DNA of 64,000 bases from Nymphaea colorata. Taxonomy: Eukaryota > Streptophyta > Magnoliopsida > Nymphaeales > Nymphaeaceae. The stretch lies in assembly GCF_008831285.2 (NCBI RefSeq), contig NC_045141.1:26463315-26527314 (forward strand), written 5' to 3'. The translations under genes were made by a program, and so were the position numbers. This document shows positions 1 to 11,992 of the stretch, piece by piece. The notes beneath the pieces are model-generated. The model saw only the letters and a program-made list of their open reading frames with translations, had not been told where the DNA came from and did no database searches. Each line of letters starts with the position of its first letter. Position 1 is the first letter of the stretch.

Positions 1-3000
1 CGATGAACCCGATACAACAAAAGGGGAAACGATTCCGTGAGACCTGAGAACTGCTCAAGGATCTTGATGAAACAACGTCCCTTCCATCAAGTTAAACATG
101 CCAATTGGCTGTGATTGAAATAAATGACTGACTGATTGACAAAACGAATGCATGGACAACTTGATGCGTCAGTATAATGGTTAATTTTAGGAGGTTTTGT
201 GTGATCAACTCATTATGAGCTCAAAAGATGCGATGAACCCAGCACAACATAAGGGGAAACAATCCCGTGAGACCTGGGAACTACTCAATGATCTTGTTGA
301 AACAACGTCCCTTCCTTCAAGTTTAAATTTCAATTTGATGCAATTGAAATCAATGACTGATTGATTGAGAAAACGAATGCATGAACAACTTGATGTGTCG
401 GTATAATGGTTAGTTTTATGCGGTTATGTGTGATCAACTTATTATGAGCGCAAAAGATGCGATGAACCCTGTACAACAAGAGGGAAAACAGTCCTGTGAG
501 ACCTGGGAACTGTTTATAGATCTTCATCAAACAACGTCATCTCTATCAAGTTAAAAATGCCAATTTAATGCAATTGAAATAAATGATTGATTGATTGACA
601 CAACCAATGCATGACCAACTTGATGCATTGGTATAATGGTCAGTTTTAGGAAGTTATGTATGATGAACTCATTATGAGTACAAAAGATGCGATGAACGTT
701 GTACAACGATATGGGAAGCACTCCTGTCAGACCTGGGAACTGCTCACGCCTCTTCATGAAGCAACGTCCCTTCCATCAAGTTAAAAATGTCAATTGGATA
801 AAATCGAAAAGAATGGTTGACTGATTGATACAACGAATGCATAGCCATCTTGATGCATCATTATAAAGGTCAGTTTTAGTTGGTTATATGTGATGATCTT
901 GTTATGGGCACAAACGATGCGAAGAACCCTATTCAACATGAATGAAACAGTCCCGTGAGACTTGGGAACTGCTCATGGATCTTGATGGAACAACTTCCCC
1001 TCCGTCAAGTTAACAATGTTGATTGGATGCAATTGAAATGAATGAATGACTCATTGACGTAACCAATGCATGACCAACTTGATGCATCGGTCAGGAGGTT
1101 TTGTGTGATCAACTTGTTATGAGCTTAGAAGATGCGATGAACCTAGTACAACAAAAGGGGAAACAGTTCTTTGAGACCTGAGAACTGCTCAAGGATCTTG
1201 ATGAAACAACGTCCATTCCATCAAGTTAAACTTGCAAATTGGATGCAATTGAAATAAATGACTTACTGATTGACAGAACGAATGCATGGACAACTTGATG
1301 CGTCAAGTTAGCCATCAAGTTGACGTTGTTAACTTGATGGATGGGGAAACCCGGTACAACAAAAGGGGAAACAGTTCCGTGAGACCTGAGAACTGCTCAA
1401 AGATCTTGATGAAACAAAGTCCATTCCATCGAGTTAAACATGCAAATTGGATGCAATTGAAATAAATGACTGGTTGATTGACAAAACGAATGCATGGACA
1501 TCTTGATGCGTCAGTATAATGGTTAATTTTAAGAGGTTTTGTGTGATCAAGTCATTGTGAGCTCAAAAGATGCGTTGGACCCGGTACAACATAAGGGGAA
1601 GCAGTCCCGTGAGACCTGGGAACTGCTCAAGAATCTTGATGAAACAACGTCTCTTCCATCAAGTTTAAATGTCAAGTCGATGCAATTGAAAGAAATGACT
1701 GATCTATTAACAAAACGAATGCATGGACAACTTGATGCGTTAGTATAATGGTTAGTTTTATGAGGTTATGTGTGATCAACTTATTGTGAGCGCAAAAGAT
1801 GCGACGAACCCTATACAACACGAGGGAAAACAGTCCCGTGAGACTTGGGAACTGCTCAAGAATCTTGATGCAACGACGTCCTCTCCATCATGGTAAACCC
1901 CTGTACAACAAGAGGGGAAACTGTCCCATGAGACTTGTGGACTTCCCTAGGATTTTGATGAAGCAACACACCCTCCATCAAGTTAAAAATGTGAATTAGA
2001 TGCAATGAAAATAAATGGTTGACTGATTGAGACAACCAATGCGTGGCTAACTTGATGCGTCGTTGTAATGGTCAATTTTAGGAGTTTGTGGGTGATCATC
2101 TCATTATGAGTGCAAAAGATGCGACAAACCTTGTACAACGAGACGAGAAACACTCCTCTTAGACCTGGGAAGTGCTCACGCATCTTCATGAAGCAACGTC
2201 CCTTCCATCAACTTAAAAATGTCAATTGGCCCTATTCAATAAGAATGAAAGCAATCCCGTGAGACTTGGGAACTGCTAGATACATCGAATGCGTGGCCAT
2301 CTAGATGCATCGGTATAAAGGTCTGTTTTAGTTTGTAATATGTGATGATCATGTTATGGGTGCAAAAGATGCGATGAACCCTATTCAATAAGAATGAAAG
2401 CAATCCCGTGAGACTTGGGAACTGCTAGATACATCAAATGCGTGGCCATCTAGATGCATCGGTATAAAGGTTTGTTTTAGTTTGTAATATGTGATGATCA
2501 TGTTGTGAGCGCAAAAGATGCGATGAACCCTATTCAACAAGAAGGAAAGCAATTCCGTGAGACTTGGAAACTGCTCATGTATCTTGATGAAACAACGTTC
2601 CTTCCATTAAGTTTACAATGTTGATTGGATGCAATTGAATTGAATGACTGACTCATTGACATAACCAATGCATGGCCAACTTGATGCATCAGTCATGAGG
2701 TTTTGTGTGATCAACTCATTATGAGATTAGAAGATGCGATGAACTCAGTACAACAAAAGGAGAAACAGTTCTGTGAGACCTGAGAACTGCTCAAGGATCT
2801 TGATGAAACAACGTCCCTTCCATCAAGTTAAACATGCAAATTGGATGCAATTGAAATAAATGACTAACTGATTGACAAAACGAATGCATGGACAACTTGA
2901 TGCGTCAAGTTGGCCATCAAGTTGACGTTGTTAACTTGATGGAAGGGGAAACCCGGTACAACAAAAGGGGAAACAGTTCCGTGAGACCTGAGAACTGCTC

Positions 3001-6000
3001 AAGGATCTTGATGAAACGACGTCCATTCCATCGAGTTAAACATGCAAATTTGGATGCAATTGAAATAAATGATTGACTGATGGACAAAACGAATGCATGG
3101 ACATCTTGATGCATCAGTATAATGGTTAATTTTAAGAGGTTTTGTGTGAGCAAGTCATTGTGAACTCAAAAGATGCGATGGACCCGGTACAACATAAGGG
3201 GAAGCAGTCCCGTGAGACCTGGGAACTGCTCAAGAATCTTGATGAAACAACGTCTCTTCCCTCAAGTTTAAATGTCAATTCGATGGAATTGAAAGAAATG
3301 ACTGATTTATTAACAAAACGAGTGCATGGACAACTTGATGCGTTAGTATAATGGTTAGTTTTATGAGGTTATGTGTGTTCAACTTATTATGAGCGCAAAA
3401 TATGTTATGAACCATGTACAACACGAGGGAAAACAGTCCCGTGAGACTTGAGAACTGCTCAAGAATCTTGATGAAACAACGTCCTCTCCATCAAGGTAAA
3501 CCCCTGTACAACAAGATGGAAAACTGTCCCATGAGACCTGGGGACTTCCCTAGGTTTTTGATGAAGCAACATCCCTTCCATCAAGGTAAAAATGTGAATT
3601 AGATGCAATGAAATAAATGGTTGGATGATTGAGACAACCAATGCGTGTCCAACTTGATGCGTCGTTGTAATCGTCAATTTTAGGAGTTTGTGGGTGATCA
3701 TCTCATTATGAGTACAAAAGATGCGATGAACGTTGTACAACGATATGGGAAGCACTCCTGTCAGACCTGGGAGCTGCTCACGCCTCTTTATGAAGCAACG
3801 TCCCTTCCATCAAGTTAAAAATGTCAATTGGATGAAATCGAAAAGAATGGTTGACTGATTGATACAACGAATGCATGGCCATCTTGATGCATCATTATAA
3901 AGGTCAGTTTTAGTTGGTTATATGTGATGATCTTGTTATGGGCACAAACGATGCGAAGAACCCTATTCAACATGAACGAAACTGTCCCGTGAGACTTGGG
4001 AACTGCTCATGGATCTTGATGGAACAACTTCCCCTCCGTCAAGTTAACAATGTTGATTGGATGCAATTGAAATGAATGACTGACTCATTGACGCAAGCAA
4101 TGCATGGCCAACTTGATGCATCGGTCAGGAGGTTTTGTGTGATCAATTTGTTATGAGCTTAGAAGATGCGATGAACCCAGTACAACAAAAGGGGAAACAG
4201 TTCTGTGAGACCTGAGAACTGCTCAAGGATCTTGATGAAACAACATCCATTCCATCAAGTTAAACATGCAAATTGGATGCAATTGAAATAAATGACTGAC
4301 TGATTGACAAAACGAATGCATGGACAACTTGATGCGTCAAGTTGGCCATCAAGTTGACGTTGTTAACTTGATGGATGGGGAAACCCAGTACAACAAAAGG
4401 GGAAACAGTTCCGTGAGACCTGAGAACTGCTCAAAGATCTTGATGAAACAACGTCCATTCCATCGAGTTAAACATGCAAATTGGATGCAATTGAAATAAA
4501 TGACTGACTGATTGACAAAACGAATGCATGGTCATCTTGATGCGTCAGTATAATGGTTAATTTTAAGAGGTTTTGTGTGATCAAGCCATTGTGAGCTCAA
4601 TAGATGCGTTGGACCCGGTACAACATAAGGGGAAGCAGTCCCGTGAGACCTGGAAACTGCTCAAGAATCTTGATGAGACATTGTCTCTTGCATCAAGTTT
4701 AAATGTCAATTCGATGCAATTGAAAGAAATGACTGATTTATTAACAAAACGAATGCATGGACAACTTGATGCGTTATTATAATGGTTAGTTTTATGAGGT
4801 TATGTGTGATCAACTTATTATGAGCGTAAAAGATTCGATGAACCCTGGGCAACACGAGGGAAAACAGTCCCGTGAGACTTGGGAACTGCTCAAGGATCTT
4901 GATGAAACAACGTCCTCTCCATCAAAGTAAACCCCTGTACAACAAGAGGGGAAACTGTCCCATGAGACCTGGGCACTTCCCTTGGATTTTGATGAAGCAA
5001 CATCCCCTCCATCAAGTAGAAAATGTGAATTAGATGCAATGAAATAAATGGTTGAATGATTGAGACAACCAATGCGTGGCCAACTTGATGCGTCGTTGTA
5101 ATGGTCAATTTTAGGAGTTTGTGGTTGATTATCTCATTATGAGTGCAAAAGATGCGACGAACCTTGTACAACGAGACGAGAAACACTCCTGTCGGACCTG
5201 GGAAGTGCTCACGCATCTTCATGAAGCAACGTCCCTTCCATCAACTTAAAAATGTCAATTGGATGCAATTGAAAAAAATGGTTGACTCATTGATACATTG
5301 AATGCATGGCCATCTTGATGCATCAGTATAAAGGTCAGTTTTAGTTGGTAATATGTGATGATCATGTTATGAGTGCAAAAGATGCGATGAACCCTATTCA
5401 ATAAGAATGAATGCAATCCCGTGAGACTTAGGAACTGCTCATGTACCTTGATAATACAACGTTCCTTCCATTAAGTTTAAAATGTTAAATTGATGCAATT
5501 GAAATAAATGACTGACTCATTTTAATGGTTAGTTTTTTGGAGGATATGCGTGATCATCTCATTATGAGTGCAAAAGATACATTTAACCCTGTGCAACAAT
5601 AGGGGAAACAATCCCGTGTGACCTGGGAACTGCTTAAGAATGTTGATGAAGCAACGTGCCATCCATCAAGTTAAAAATGTCAATTTAATGCAACTGAAAT
5701 AAATGACTGATTGATTGACACAACCAATGCATGGACAACTTGATGCGTTAGTATAATGGTTAGTTTTAGAAGGTTATGTGTGATCATTTCATTATTAACG
5801 CAAAAGATACAATGAACCCTGTACAACAAGATGGGAAACAGTCCCGTGAGACCTGGGAACTGCTCATGAATCTTGATGAAACAACGTTTCCTGCATCAAG
5901 TTAAAAACGTCAATTGAATGCAATAGAAATAAATGACTGACTGATTGACATAACCAATGCGTGGCCTACTTGATGCATCGGTATAATGGTCAGTTTTAGG

Positions 6001-8175
6001 AGGTTGTGTGTGATCAATGCATTATGAGTGCAAAAGATGCGATGAACCCTGTACAACAAGAAAGAAAACTGTCCCATGAGACCTGGAGAGTTCCCAAGGA
6101 TTTTGATGAAGCAACATCCCCTCCATCAAGTTAAAAATGTGAATTAGATGTAATTGAATTAAATGGTTGATTGATTGAGACAACCAATGCGTGGCCAACT
6201 TGATGCGTAGTTGTAATGGTCAATTTTAAGAGTTTGTGGGTGATCATCTCATTATGAGTACAAAAGATGCGATGAACCTTGTACAACGAGATGAGAAGCA
6301 CTCCTGTCAGACCTGGGAACTGCTCACGCCTCTTCATGAAGCAACGTCCCTTCCATCAAGTTAAAAAAGTCATTTGGATGAAATCGAAAAGAATGGTTGA
6401 CTGATTGATACAACGAATGATTGATACAACGAATGCATGGCCATCTTGATGCATCATTAAAAAGGTCAGTTTTAGTTGGTTATATGTGATGATGTTGTTA
6501 TGGGCGCAAAAGATGCGATGAACCCTATTCAATAGGAACGAAACAGTCTCGTGAGACTTGGGAACTGCTCATGAATCTTGATGTAACAACTTCCCCTCCA
6601 TCAAGTTAACAATGTTGATTGGATGCAATTGAAATGAATGATTGACTCATTGACGTAACCAATGCATGGCCAACTTGATGCATCAGTCAGGAGGTTTTGT
6701 GTGATCAACTGATTATGAGCTTAGAAGATGCGATGAACCCAGTACAACAAAAGGGGAAACAGTTCTGTGAGACCTGAGAACTGGTCAAGGATCTTGATGA
6801 AGCAACGTCCATTCCGTCAAGTTAAACATGCAAATTGGATGCAATTGAAATAAATTACTGACTGATTGACAGAACGAATGCATGGATAACTTGATGCGTC
6901 AAGTTGGCCATCAAGTTGACGTTGTTAACTTGATGGATGGGGAAACCCGATACAACAAAAGGGGAAACAGTTCCGTGAGACCTGAGAACTGCTCAAGGAT
7001 CTTGATAAAGCAACGTCCATTCCATCAAGTTAAACATGCAAATTGGATGCAATTGAAATAAATGACTGACTGATTGACAAAACGACTGCATGGACATCTT
7101 GATGCGTCAGTATAATGGTTAATTTTAACAGTTTTTGTGTGATCAAGTCATTGTGAGTTCAAAAGATGCGATAGATCCAGTACAAAATAAGGGGAAGCAG
7201 TCCCGTGAGACATGGGAACTGCTCAAGAATTTTGATGAGACAATGTCTCTTGCATCAAGTTTAAATGTCAATTCGATGCAATTGAAAGAAATGACTGATT
7301 TATTAACAAAACGAATGCATGGACAACTTGATGCATTAGTATAATGGTTAGTTTTATGAGGTTATGTGTGATCAACTTTTTATGAGCGTAAAAGATGCGA
7401 TGAACCCTGTACAACACGAGGGAAAACAGTCCCGTGAGACTTCGGAACTGCTCAAGGATCTTGATGAAACAACGTCCTCTCTATCAAGGTAAACCCTGTA
7501 CAACAAGAGGGGAAACTGTCCCATGAGACCTGGGGACTTCCCTAGAATTTTGATGAAGCAACATCTTCTCCATCAAGTTAAAAATGTGAATTAGATGCAA
7601 TGAAATAAATGGTTGACTGATTGAGACAACCAATGCATGGCCAACTTGATGTGTCGATGTAATGGTCAATTTTAGGAGTTTGTGGGTGATCATCTCATTA
7701 TGAGTGCAAAAGATGCGACAAACCTTGTACAACGAGACGAGAAACACTCCTGTCAGACCTGGGAAGTGCTCACGCATCTTCATGAAGCAACGTCCCTACC
7801 ATCAACTTAAAAATGTCAATTGGATGCAATCGAAAAAAATGGTTGACTGATTGATACATCGAATGCATGACCATCTTGATGCATCAGTGTAACGGTTTGT
7901 TTTAGTTGGTTATGTGTGATCATTCTATCAACGGCGCAAAAGATGCGATGAACACTGTTCAACAAGAAGGAAAACAGTCTCGTGACACTTGGGAACTGCT
8001 CATGGATCTTGATGAAACAATGTTCCCTCCATCAAGTTAAAAATGTCAATTGGATGCTAGTGAAATTAATGACTGACTCATTGACTTAACCAATGCATGG
8101 CCAACTTCATGCATCAATATAGTTATTAATTTTAGGAGGTTTTGTGGGATCAACTCATTATGAGCTTAGAAGATG

Positions 8176-9262
8176 CGATGAACCCGATACAACAAAAGGG
8201 GAAACGATTCCGTGAGACCTGAGAACTGCTCAAGGATCTTGATGAAACAACGTCCCTTCCATCAAGTTAAACATGCCAATTGGCTGTAATTGAAATAAAT
8301 GACTGACTGATTGACAAAACGAATGCATGGACAACTTGATGCGTCAGTATAATGGTTAATTTTAGGAGGTTTTGTGTGATCAACTCATTATGAGCTCAAA
8401 AGATGCGATGAACCCAGCACAACATAAGGGGAAACAATCCCGTGAGACCTGAGAACTACTCAATGATCTTGTTGAAACAACGTCCCTTCCTTCAAGTTTA
8501 AATTTCAATTTGATGCAATTGAAATCAATGACTGATTGATTGAGAAAACGAATGCATGAACAACTTGATGTGTCGGTATAATGGTTAGTTTTATGCGGTT
8601 ATGTGTGATCAACTTATTATGATCGCAAAAGATGCGATGAACCCTGTACAACAAGAGGGAAAACAGTCCTGTGAGACCTGGGAACTGTTTATAGATCTTC
8701 ATCAAACAACGTCATCTCTATCAAGTTAAAAATGCCAATTTAATGCAATTGAAATAAATGATTGATTGATTGACACAACCAATGCATGACCAACTTGATG
8801 CATTGGTATAATGGTCAGTTTTAGGAAGTTATGTATGATGAACTCATTATGAGTACAAAAGATGCGATGAACGTTGTACAACGATATGGGAAGCACTCCT
8901 GTCAGACCTGGGAACTGCTCACGCCTCTTCATGAAGCAACGTCCCTTCCATCAAGTTAAAAATGTCAATTGGATAAAATCAAAAAGAATGGTTGACTGAT
9001 TGGTACAACGAATGCATGGCCATCTTGATGCATCATTATAAAGGTCAGTTTTAGTTGGTTATATGTGATGATCTTGTTATGGGCACAAACGATGCGAAGA
9101 ACCCTATTCAACATGAATGAAACAGTCCCGTGAGACTTGGGAACTGCTCATGGATCTTGATGGAACAACTTCCCCTCCGTCAAGTTAACAATGTTGATTG
9201 GATGCAATTGAAATGAATGACTGACTCATTGACGCAACCAATGCATGACCAACTTGATGCAT
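8176..9262. repeat. Recent block duplication of 1-1,087 (offset 8,175 bp)
   Basis: Bases 8,176-9,262 match 1-1,087 almost base for base with an offset of 8,175 and only scattered single differences. After that point the two copies continue into different monomer types. The duplication probably extends left of the window. Other copied blocks are 4,801-6,510 against 14,446-16,155 (offset 9,645), 3,030-4,800 against about 16,240-18,015 (offset near 13,213), and 5,247-7,900 against 18,150-20,790 (offset 12,902, then 12,887 after a 15-bp indel near 6,420). Confidence 0.85.
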
Positions 9263-10083
9263 TGGTATAATGGTCAGTTTTAGGAAGTTATGTATGATGA
9301 ACTCATTATGAGCGCAAAAGATGTGATGAACCTTGTACAACGAGATGAGAAACACTCTTGTCAGACCTGGGAACTGCTCACGTATCTTCATGAAGCAACG
9401 TCCCTTCCATCATGTTAAAAATGTCAATTGGATGAAATCGAAAAAAATGGCTGACTGATTGATACAACGAATGCATGACCATCTTGAGCATCATTATAAA
9501 TCTCAGTTTTAGTTGGTTATATGTGATGGTCTTGTTATGGGCGCAAAATATGCGATGAACCCTATTCAACAGGAACGAAACAGTCCCGTGATACTTGGGA
9601 ACTGCTCATGGATCTTGATGGAACAACTTCCCCTCCATCAAGTTAACAATGTTGATTGGATGCAATTGAAATGAATGACTGACTCATTGACGTAACCAAT
9701 GCATGCCAACTTGATGCATCAGTCAGGGGGTTTTGTGTGATCAACTCATTATGAGCTTAGAAGATGCGATGAACCCAGTACAACAAAAGGGGATACAGTT
9801 GTGTGAGACCTGAGAATTGGTCAAGGATCTTGATGAAACAACGTCCCTTCCATCAAGTTAACCATGCAAATTGGATGTAATTGAAATAAATGACTGACTG
9901 ATTGACAAAACGAATGCGTGGACAACTTGATGCGTCAAGTTGGCCATGAAGTTGACGTTGTTAACTTGATGGATGGGGAAACCCGGTACAACAAAAGGAG
10001 AAACAGTTCCGTGAGACCTCAGAACTGCTCAAAGATCTTGATGAAACAACGTCCATTCCATCAAGTTAAACATGCAAATTGGA

Positions 10084-11512
10084 TGCAATTGAAATAATGA
10101 CTGACTGATTGACAAAACGAATGCATGGACATCTTGATGCGTCAGTATAATGGTTAATTTTAAGAGGTTTTGTGTGATCAAGTCATTGTGAGCTCAAAAG
10201 ATGCGTTGGACCCGGTACAACATAAGGGGAAGCAGTCCCGTGAGACTTGGGAACTGCTCAAGAATCTTGATGAAACAACGTCTCTTCCTTCAAGTTTAAA
10301 TGTCAAGTCGATGCAATTGAAAGAAATGGCTGATTTATTAACAAAACTAATGCATGGACAACTTGATGCGTTAGTATAATGGTTAGTTTTATGAGGTTAT
10401 GTGTGATCAACTTATTATGAGCGCAAAAGATGCGATGAACCCTGTACAACACGAGGGAAAACAGTTCTGTGAGACTTGGGAATTGCTCAAGGATCTTGAT
10501 GGAACAACGTCCTCTCCATCAAGGTAAACCCCTGTACAACAGGAGGGAAACTATCCCATGAGACCTGAGGACTTCCCTAGGATTTTGACGATGCAACATC
10601 CCCTCCATCAAGTTAAAAATGTGAATTAGATGCAATTGAAATAAATGGTTGATTGATTGAGACAACCAATGCGTGGCCAACTTGATGCGTAGTTGTAATG
10701 GTCAATTTTAGGAGTTTGTGGGTGATCATCTCATTATGAGTACAAAAGATGCGATGAACGTTGTACAACGAGATGAGAAGCACTCCTGTCAGACCTAGGA
10801 ACTGCTCACGCATCTTCATGAAGCAACGTCCCTTCCATCAAGTTAAAAATGTCAATCGGATGAAATCGAAAAGAATGGTTGACTGATTGATACAACGAAT
10901 GTATGGCCATCTTGATGCATCATTATAAAGGTCAGTTTTAGTTGGTTATATGTGATGATCTTGTTATGGGCGCAAAAGATGCGATGAACCCTATTCAACA
11001 GGAACGAAACAGTCCCGTGAGACTTGGGAACTGCTCATGGATCTTGATGGACCAACTTCCCCTCCGTCAAGTTAACAATGGTGATTGGATGCAATTGAAA
11101 TGAATGACTGACTCATTGACGTAACCAATGCATGGACAACTTGATGCATCGGTCAGGAGGTTTTGTGTGATCAACTCATTATGAGCTTAGAAGATGCGAT
11201 GAACTCAGTACAACAAACGGAGAAACAGTTCTGTGAGACCTGAGAACTGCTCAAGGATCTTGATGAAACAACGTCCCTTCCATCAAGTTAAACATGCAAA
11301 TTGGATGCAATTGAAATAAATGACTGACTGATTGACAAAACGAATGCATGGACAACTTGATGCGTCAAGTTGGCCATCAAGTTGACGTTGTTAACTTGAT
11401 GGAAGGGGAAACCCGGTACAACAAAAGGGGAAACAGTTGCGTGAAACCTGGGAACTGCTCATGGATCTTGATGAAACAACGTCCATTCCATCAAGTTAAA
11501 CATGCAAATTGG
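10084..11512. repeat. Example higher-order repeat unit (~1,429 bp, six monomers)
   Basis: Measured between GATGCAATTG anchors, this unit contains six monomers of about 225, 321, 230, 229, 215 and 208 bp. The 321-bp type carries an extra partial copy of the GTACAACAAGAGGGGAAACT part. The 215-bp type lacks the TATAATGG segment. The 208-bp type replaces the middle with an inverted-repeat block. The 208-bp marker recurs near 1,300, 2,905, 4,340, 6,900, 9,945, 11,370, 13,985, 17,550, 19,795, 21,220 and 22,645. Several neighbouring spacings are close to 1,425-1,435 bp, showing that the unit was amplified as a block. Confidence 0.8.
11360..11410. repeat. Double inverted repeat of the 208-bp monomer variant (representative)
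   Basis: This variant contains AACTTGA-TGCG-TCAAGTT (7-bp arms, 4-nt loop) followed by CCATCAAGTT-GACGTTGTT-AACTTGATGG (10-bp perfect arms, 9-nt loop). The same block recurs once per higher-order unit; nearly unchanged copies lie near 1,300, 4,340, 19,795 and 22,645. Ordinary monomers also carry CTTGATG ... CATCAAG and the palindrome TGATGCATCA. These could fold into a hairpin in RNA or extrude in DNA; whether they do is unknown. Confidence 0.75.
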
Positions 11513-11711
11513 ATGCAATTGAAATAAATGACTGACTGATATACAAAACGAATGCATGGACATCTTGATGCGTCAGTATAATGGTTAATTTTAAGATGTT
11601 TTGTGTGATCAAGTCGTTGTGAGCTCAAAAGATGCGATGGACCCGGTACAACATAAGGGGAAGCAGTCCCGTAAGACCTGGGAACTGCTCAAGAGTCTTG
11701 GTGAAACAACG

Positions 11712-11992
11712 TGGTGCAAGATGGAAGCATAATCAAATCATGTAATGGATCTAATTGTATGTTTGGTACTTATTAAATGGATCCAGATCCGAAATCCATC
11801 CCTTTCTCTATAAAAGGGGACCTTGGATCATTTTGTAAGGGATCAATCAGTTTGAGTGAAAGGAAGTATTTTCTTATTCTCCTTCATATGTTCTTCTTGT
11901 TCCTTGTTCATTTGTTTGAGTTTTAGTTAGTTTTAGTTTAGCTGTGAATGCAGTTTGATTAAGATTCTTTAATCTTAATTTTTCTTGCATCA
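11712..11992 (+). mobile_element. Solo LTR (281 bp) with 5-bp target duplication
   Basis: A non-satellite segment interrupts a monomer cleanly. It starts TGGTGCAAGA and ends TCTTGCATCA, so it has the TG...CA ends of an LTR and near-perfect 10-bp inverted termini. CAACG occurs just before it (11,707-11,711) and just after it (11,993-11,997); removing the insert and one CAACG restores the normal monomer reading GAAACAACGTCTC. A TATA box (TATAAAAG, 11,809-11,816) lies at a position usual for an LTR promoter. There is no second LTR or internal domain, so this is the product of LTR-LTR recombination. The orientation is inferred from the TATA box. Copia origin is likely from its small size but not proven. 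Confidence 0.88.

Noticed and set aside
11712-11992. DNA transposon with 3-bp AAC duplication and 11-bp inverted ends
   Set aside because: The same junction is explained better by TG...CA ends with a 5-bp CAACG duplication plus a TATA box, which together fit an LTR.
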